A DNA stretch of 64,000 nt, from NCBI GenBank assembly GCA_004352715.1, contig SCFE01000001.1, positions 1,846,569 to 1,910,568 of the forward strand, in the 5' to 3' direction. A program made the translations under genes and the position numbers. Each line of letters starts with the position of its first letter. The stretch's first letter is position 1. The notes under the pieces were generated by a model. That model saw only the letters and a program-made list of their open reading frames with translations, had not been told where the DNA came from and did no database searches. The stretch is from Hofstenia miamia (taxonomy: Eukaryota > Xenacoelomorpha > Acoela). Positions 54,301 through 62,100 of this stretch are shown in pieces.

Positions 54301-56084
54301 NNNNNNNNNNNNNNNNNNNNNNNNNNNNNNNNNNNNNNNNNNNNNNNNNNNNNNNNNNNNNNNNNNNNNNNNNNNNNNNNNNNNNNNNNNNNNNNNNNNN
54401 NNNNNNNNNNNNNNNNNNNNNNNNNNNNNNNNNNNNNNNNNNNNNNNNNNNNNNNNNNNNNNNNNNNNNNNNNNNNNNNNNNNNNNNNNNNNNNNNNNNN
54501 NNNNNNNNNNNNNNNNNNNNNNNNNNNNNNNNNNNNNNNNNNNNNNNNNNNNNNNNNNNNNNNNNNNNNNNNNNNNNNNNNNNNNNNNNNNNNNNNNNNN
54601 NNNNNNNNNNNNNNNNNNNNNNNNNNNNNNNNNNNNNNNNNNNNNNNNNNNNNNNNNNNNNNNNNNNNNNNNNNNNNNNNNNNNNNNNNNNNNNNNNNNN
54701 NNNNNNNNNNNNNNNNNNNNNNNNNNNNNNNNNNNNNNNNNNNNNNNNNNNNNNNNNNNNNNNNNNNNNNNNNNNNNNNNNNNNNNNNNNNNNNNNNNNN
54801 NNNNNNNNNNNNNNNNNNNNNNNNNNNNNNNNNNNNNNNNNNNNNNNNNNNNNNNNNNNNNNNNNNNNNNNNNNNNNNNNNNNNNNNNNNNNNNNNNNNN
54901 NNNNNNNNNNNNNNNNNNNNGAGTTGAATCTTTGGTTTCTTGGTAATTGAACGTGTGGCTGGTATGATGTAAACTGGCAAATCTTAGATTTGTCACTATA
55001 TTATTGTGTGTAAATCTAAAGGTGTGTTAATTTGATTGACTAAATGAATATGTTGTAAATTCTAAGAAAAAATTGGGAATTCCAGGAAATAGCATAAAAC
55101 AAGCTTTAGACAGGTTACTGTTCCCAAACTTTTGGCCAGTACTGCATATATATATATATATATATAAACAATCATACAAACGATTCGGGCTGGTTTAGAT
55201 TTGTAAGAATCGAAATTTGCATTTGAATTTATTAAATCAGTAAAGTCAATAGGACAAACAACTATATTTTGATTGTCAAAATTCTTTGTTTTAAATGCAA
55301 ATTATATTTAAGTAAAACTAGTGTAGATTATTTCATCTTTGTCATTCCCTTCGAATAAAATAAAAGTGGTACTTCACTTGAATTCTAGATTTAAAGTCAA
55401 ACACACAAGCGTTTTGCAATTAGTAAAATATTTAATTTCAGTATCGAGCTTTTAAGAAAAAAGGCATTTATTGCCTTTGATATTTGTTCTACGATGTAGT
55501 AGATTTATCATGAATGATAAAGCGTTTAAATATTTTTTAAATTTTTGTTTCAAGACCGTACTCACCTTTGAAAATCGTAATCAGACTTCAAATGAAAGTG
55601 TGTTCTCATGACAAACTAATTTTGGCAGTTTTGTAAATAAATTATAGAAAACCATTTACTCGTAAGAACATTTTTAATATTTAAACATTTCTTTCGTGCA
55701 AAAAACCGTTGTAATATAATTCAAAAAATCTGAATTCATTTGTCTTTGTCAAAAATGGGTTGGATTTGTCAATTTACTGATACAAAATTTGTATATTTTT
55801 AAATTAAATGATAATTTAAATTACAATGATTGAATTAATTTATCAACGAATTACCACAAAATCTGTGAATTTTATATATTTTCCATTTTAAGCATATGAG
55901 AAGTACGCTGGCGAGCGTTAGATTCTCAGGATTTTTCGCACATATTCAGCGATGCACAACTTTTATTTTTATACCTAGGCATCTGTTAACTTATTATTAG
56001 TTATGAATTATATAATTAAGTCCAATGAAATGTGTTTATTTTATTAATTATCTAGTTAAATTTAAATTAGTAATTTAAAGTACA

Positions 56085-56122
<38 letters not shown>

Positions 56123-59100
56123 GTATCAATTAAATTATATTTAGATTAGTATGTAAATTATAATTTATTACTGTAGCCTATTTTATATTGTATAATTTTT
56201 TTACGAACTTGAAAATCCGTGAACTTCGTGATACACACAAATTTAAAAGTTTAATCCTTCTAATTTTCTCAAATTTCTTGTTTATTTTTTTTAAATATTC
56301 GTTTCGTTAGTTTTAAATTTTTTTATGTTTAGGGTATTGATAAATACGTCATTCAAGATGTCGCTGAAGCCCGAGAAGACGTCTCTAAGTATTCTCGTCC
56401 TTTGCAAATTATTGAAGGACCACTTATGCAAGTATATATTTTAAAACTTTAAAATATATCAAATACATCTTTTCGAAATTTAACAGTAACAAAACATAAT
56501 ACAGGAAACAGTATTATAAAAGAAGGTTTAGAGATGTTAAAATACGTTTTGCAAGTTAAAATTCAGCTTATTTTCTAATATTTACTTGTTTTTGCTAAAG
56601 TAATTGTCCTTGATTCATAATCCTGAAGTTCACAAAAAATATTCCCCTGTTTGAAAGAAAGAAGAAAGAAATGAACCGACAAAGCAGTTTTCCAGTTAAA
56701 ATTGTTACCAGGAAACAAAGCTAATTATTACAAACATGCTTTTAAAAGTTTGTAAGAAATCTAAAATGTACAAGATCCTATGTGGAGTTATGTACTTATA
56801 TAGGTATATTTGGACTAGTGGCGCAATTGTCTAAACTTGTTTTTTCAATTTTTTTAAGTGATAGCTGATTACTAGTTTTTTAGTCGAAAATGCAATTATT
56901 TTTAATTCATATTGGCGATTTTTTATCATCTAATTTTTGTTAGAATAACCGGATTTTAAATTTCGTACACGCTATCAATTTTTTGACAGATGATAAATTT
57001 TCATTTGATGAAAAATCGATAGTAGAAACGATTTCCTAACTTCACTTCTATTCAATGATTAGTCTCTTTTAAAATGTAAAAAATCTCTGCACATTTTGAA
57101 GTTGAAATATTTTGGAGGCTGTTCCCTACGTCGACATTTATTTGTGAAACTCGAGTTTTAGTGTCGTACACACTATCGACTTTTTATCAACTTTAACCAC
57201 CAAATTCTTGTTATACATTCATGAAAAGAGAAATTAATGTTGATATATTTGTCATAATTAAATGTTTGATATATGAGTTTTCAACAAAATTTTAGTAGCT
57301 TGAAGTGATTTTTTCTACGTGCAAAATGTTTTAAACTTTTAAAATGTTTTTTTAAGTAATACACTTTTTTTGCCAACCCTGCTACCAATTCAGCTTTTAG
57401 TTCTTAGTAAGAGATCTTGAACGTATAATTGTTTAAGGTTATATAATTTTTATTTTCGCTACAATCCACCAATCCCATATTGACGCATAATCAATGTGAA
57501 GTGTTGTTTATTTACTGATATATTTCATTTATTTCAACAAAAATATAAAAATAGAAAATTTGAAAGTTATTTGCAGTACTTCTCCTCTATCTGTTAATAT
57601 GTTTGAAAAAATAAAGGTTGTTTGTATATTAAATTTATAAGATTCTCACAATTATGATTGCTTACACTCAGAATTCATTTGAAAATTGAATTTCAAGCCA
57701 TATGGCTAGAATCTTACACTTTTGTTTAGGGAATGGGTGTTGTTGGTGATCTATTTGGCTCTGGGAAAATGTTCCTTCCTCAAGTGATTAAGTCAGCGCG
57801 AGTTATGAAGAAAGCTGTAGGGTATCTCGTGCCATTTATTGAAGAAGAAAAACTAAAAAATGGTTATGGAGGAGAAGTATGTTAATTATGATTTCAGTAA
57901 GCAACCTATTTGCCATTATAGCAGAAAATATTGGTACATTTTTTAAGAATATCATAGATTAAGATAGTTTTGTTTGGAAGGAATGGTCTGAAAGCTATCC
58001 TATTAAGTGATCAATAGAAGGATGTTTTCTAAGTCATATCTAGTCATGCATGTTTAGGAATCATTTTCTGGTAAGATTGTCATTGCAACCGTCAAGGGCG
58101 ATGTGCATGACATCGGCAAAAATATTGTGGCGGTAGTATTGGGTTGTAACAACTACAAGGTTATTGATTTGGGAGTTATGACGCCATGTGAAAGAATTCT
58201 TCAAACAGCTATTGAGCAAAATGCTGGTTAGTCATCTTACATTGATGTATTTTCTTTAAGAATATTTCAGTATTTTTTTTGAACTGAATTTTAATTTATA
58301 ATCAACCAGATACTTTAAAATGCTTCGAATATGATATATTTAATCTCTGAACTGTAGCGCTTCGTATATTTGTGCCTAAATAAGTTCCTAGCACTCTGCC
58401 TTTGCCTGATGTGCATTGATGTGGAAGTAATCAATTCATTTTAGTCTCATCATGTTTTTGCACTGGTGCATTAAGTTCTGACTTAGTTGTTTCCTGATAA
58501 TCTACATTAAAATCAATACTTTCGTTAGAGGAAGATGTCAAACGAGTAGAAACGCAATACGGCCTGGTTTGGCATGCTCGTCTTTTGTTACATTTATCAA
58601 AATTTCACAAATTTATCAAAAAATTTTCTAGTGGTACGGCATTTAGCACTCTTGAATGTGATTAATAGCACCTTGAATTTATAAGAAAGAAAATAGTGAA
58701 TAGTAAAAATTTAATCACATATTTTGCTAAAGTACTTAAATTATGGCTCCATAATTTTTTGCCCCAACCCAACTCTCAACCAAAACAGCCCAATCCATAC
58801 AGATGTTTTCAAAATCTGTTCCAACTCATCCTAACCTAGCTCAATAATACTAATTCTAAGGTTTAATCAAGAAAGTAGAGTTAAACTCGAGGTTAAAATT
58901 CTCAAATTCTATTTTTTGATACTTCATTTGATAAATAGAAATGGTAATAAAAGAGGTTTTCAAGTAGACTACACTATGGTATTCTATTTCATGAGAAATT
59001 CATTATATATTTTAAAGTAAACAATGAGTTCATAATTTATGACGATAACGACCCATTTTTTGGAAAAAGGGTCTTACTTAACCCCACATTTAGCATGCCT

Positions 59101-62100
59101 TAAGAATATGGCCCGATTCAACCCAACCCACAGCCATCAAAACGTATCCCAACCTTAGTCATCGTATGGATTGATGCAACCAGTTGCAATCCTGGCTTAC
59201 ACAAATATTATTGTGCATAGTAGTCAATATTTTGCTATATTATAGCAATAGCAAATTAAATAACAGTGAATTATCTGAAAACGCTCATTAGAGATTTATT
59301 TTTGCAAAACAAATGTAAAATATTGTCATCTTTGGAGGTCTTAGCCAAAAGCTACTATGCACTAAAATATTCATCATTAGTAAAACATTGCGGTTTTCGT
59401 TTTGACCCACACAATAATCACTGAATGATGCGACTTCGTTATAGAATGAATTTCTTGCCAAACACATTCAAAAGAATTTTTTCAAACTAAGTTACTTCGT
59501 TGTCACCTCGTTTTGCATTCTCTTCGCTCCAAATAAAGCAATAAAACAGTGAAGTTGTAAATCACCCAAAGAATTTTTTAGAAAGACTCACTGCAACTCG
59601 GAAAGTTTTGGAGATCAAACGTAATCAATAGCTTATGACTCAATAATACCTGGAGAGATTCTTTTCCGTTTTTCTTTCATATTGTATGCCATTTCAGCTT
59701 CTGGCTTATGAGCAATACACTGTCGTTCCGTGATAGGATTCTGAAAAATATCAGAGTCACAAGCCTGGCAATTATCCGTATTCAGCTGGGAATTGACATA
59801 TTTCCTGTACTCTCGATTTAAGATCTGAAGATGTTTTGACTTCGCTGTACTTTTGTTTATAAAAACAAAATAGTTTGTTGAGATTTAGATCTCGTAGAAA
59901 ATATTCATTTTTATTAGTGAGCATTCCATAGTGGCTAACATGCACAATATTAAGATTACGTTTTCAGCTTCAGGAATTATACTTTTGTTACTATGATAAT
60001 TTTGTGTGTTAAAACTGCTAATTTCTAATTTTCTTTTTTCTTCTTTTCAGCCTTGAATTGCGCAGTCGCCGAGATAGAAATTTCGGCATATTTCGATTTT
60101 TACTTCCCAAGAAGGTAATTCACATAATGTAGCACGTAACTTTGTTTTATTTTTTTACTGTGTTGTTTTTCCTGATTGATTTTCAGTTAAATCTCCTATC
60201 CCACTTTCTTCAGTTTCAATTTCATTAACTCCTTTTCAAAAATTTTCTCATGGCCTTTCTGTATAATTAGTCGCTTCCTCAAAATTTCCTCATCAGTAGC
60301 AGAACCCAAGACGTACTGTATTTGCAGATTTCGATCAGCAAGTTCATTGTACCAGCTAAGTCAATTCAGTCTTTTTTTCGATAAGTTTTCTGTACATTGC
60401 ATCAGGAGGCTGTTGCAGGTTGCAGCTTTCTACTTTTCGTGATTCCCCTTTATTTTTTGACTTTCCCTTTTTTGCTTTTTTTTCTTCATTTGCTTTTTTC
60501 ATCATTTCTTTCGCTTTTTGTTTGTGCGGTTCTTATTACTTCCTCCACTTCAGTTCTTAATTGCAAATGAATTTTGTCAAGTTGACCTTCCACCGGAATG
60601 TCTAAAGAAAATGACTGAGCACCTGTTTATTCCCAGTACTTGTCTTATTCAAGAACATAATCTACGTCTTCATTTTTTCGCATGCACATTGACTTGCTTA
60701 CTCTGCTGTTTTCTATTGCTCTGTATTTCTTTAGCTAGTGAAACGTGCATAAAGTCGTATCTAAGTTTCTTTTGAAGTCATGTTGTCATTAGGATAAGGC
60801 GAAATTGTACATGTTAGCCTGAGTGCATGGGAATCTAATATCTTGATCACTTTCTTCATGATATGACGTAGGCTTTGTCGTACTTGTCGTTCAGTTTTGT
60901 GCGACTGTGTTCAGTTTCGTGTGTTTTCTTGTAGCATGTTGCTTGCCATACTCAGCATAATCATCGTAAGTAAGGACATGTCCATAATTGGCCACTCAGC
61001 GGTTATGCAATGAATTCAATTTTCATGCAACCAGGATATATTTACTAATGCTCCAAAGACATTGCAAAATTAACTAAAAAATTAACTAAAAAGCCTACAC
61101 AATAATTCATGATTAAAGACAAAGTCAAAAAATTAAAATTAAAATGAATATAAAGGAAATTATAAGAAAGTTAAAAGTTAGATTAGAAACAAAGTCAAAA
61201 TCTTAGTAACTTTAAAAATAGAGATAAAACGATAGAGAATTGCTCACAATCTCCTTTCAGAAGAGCTTTACGCTTGAAGGGTCTATGATCATGTAACCGA
61301 CTTCAAATTCAAGGCTTATGCACGCCTTGGCAACGTTCTAATACCAACAACTAATACCATCGCCCCTGATGAAAACTCATTTTATAGAAGCAACAAAATT
61401 GAAATATCTTGTTCTAGAATTACGGACTTGACACATTTCGACGCTATGAAATTGAAAGTTTTTAAATGACATATTCAAATATTGCATAGTTCTTCCAAAT
61501 AGTAATACGTTTGGAGTTGGCGTATTATGTCACAAGGTTCATCACAAATTGCCCGAGGTTGCCAGTAATAAAACTCGAAATATCACTTGTAACTGTCTGA
61601 CAACATTGAAATTGAATCCTAGAGCAATAAATTGAATATTCGATTATTAAAAACACCGTGTATACTAATTTCTTTGAATTTGCAATTGAAAGTTTGCCTA
61701 CATGGTGTTCTCTTCTGAAACTTCCCTCATAAGAAGCATAAAGCGGACTATTGTTAAATACATAACTTGCAACAAGAAAAATCTAAATGAGCACTTAATT
61801 CTTAGCAGAAATGTATAAATTGATTTTGGCTAACAGTATAGCTGATAATTGTAATCTATTTTGATACGATGCATTAAGTAGAGATAATTAAAGGAATGAT
61901 ATACCGGTTTGTCATTAATTTTACTCTTGGGAGATAGTTTTTCCATTTACTCATTGTGATTTTATGAAATATCACTTCAAGTGTTACAAGACCATTATTT
62001 TTTACACACTTTGAAAATTAGTGGTATGCTTTCCGAATGAAAACTTTTTCATCAATATTCTTTCGAAAATGTTTTTTCAAGTATTGCATTTAACAATAAT

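Larger units (their letters stand above)
52797..55144 (-). mobile_element. Tc1-like DNA transposon with terminal inverted repeats (two gaps)
   Basis: Identical 26-bp inverted termini (CAGTACTGGCC... at 52797-52822; reverse complement at 55119-55144) lie in a TA-rich target (TATA on the left, CATA on the right, so one copy of the TA duplication is altered). A broken transposase runs on the minus strand. Gaps at 52907-53467 and 53921-54920 hide the transposase N-terminal half and part of the flank, so the true length is unknown; Tc1 elements are usually 1.2-1.7 kb. Confidence 0.88.
51819..56332 (+). other. MTR intron 16
   Basis: 4.5 kb. It contains a short GATGC repeat (about 52520-52545), the Tc1-like element (52797-55144) with two gaps, and TA microsatellites (55146-55166, 56088-56119). 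The rest (51819-52500, 55170-56080) is AT-rich without recognised content. Confidence 0.85.

Noticed and set aside
52779-54996. Very long open frames on both strands
   Set aside because: They are open only because they cross N runs; the real content is a frameshifted Tc1-like transposase.
60051-60114. Plus-strand segment in intron 19 with a good TTCTTTTCAG acceptor and an AAG|GTAATT donor
   Set aside because: At 64 bp it would shift the MTR frame between exons 19 and 20, which join perfectly without it ([11 protein letters not shown]). It also uses CAG, unlike every MTR acceptor, and overlaps the minus-strand relic.
60518-60775. Plus-strand frame with a hydrophobic, Cys/Leu-rich end resembling a membrane segment
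   Set aside because: Antisense to the minus-strand coding relic; no start context, splice sites or family similarity.
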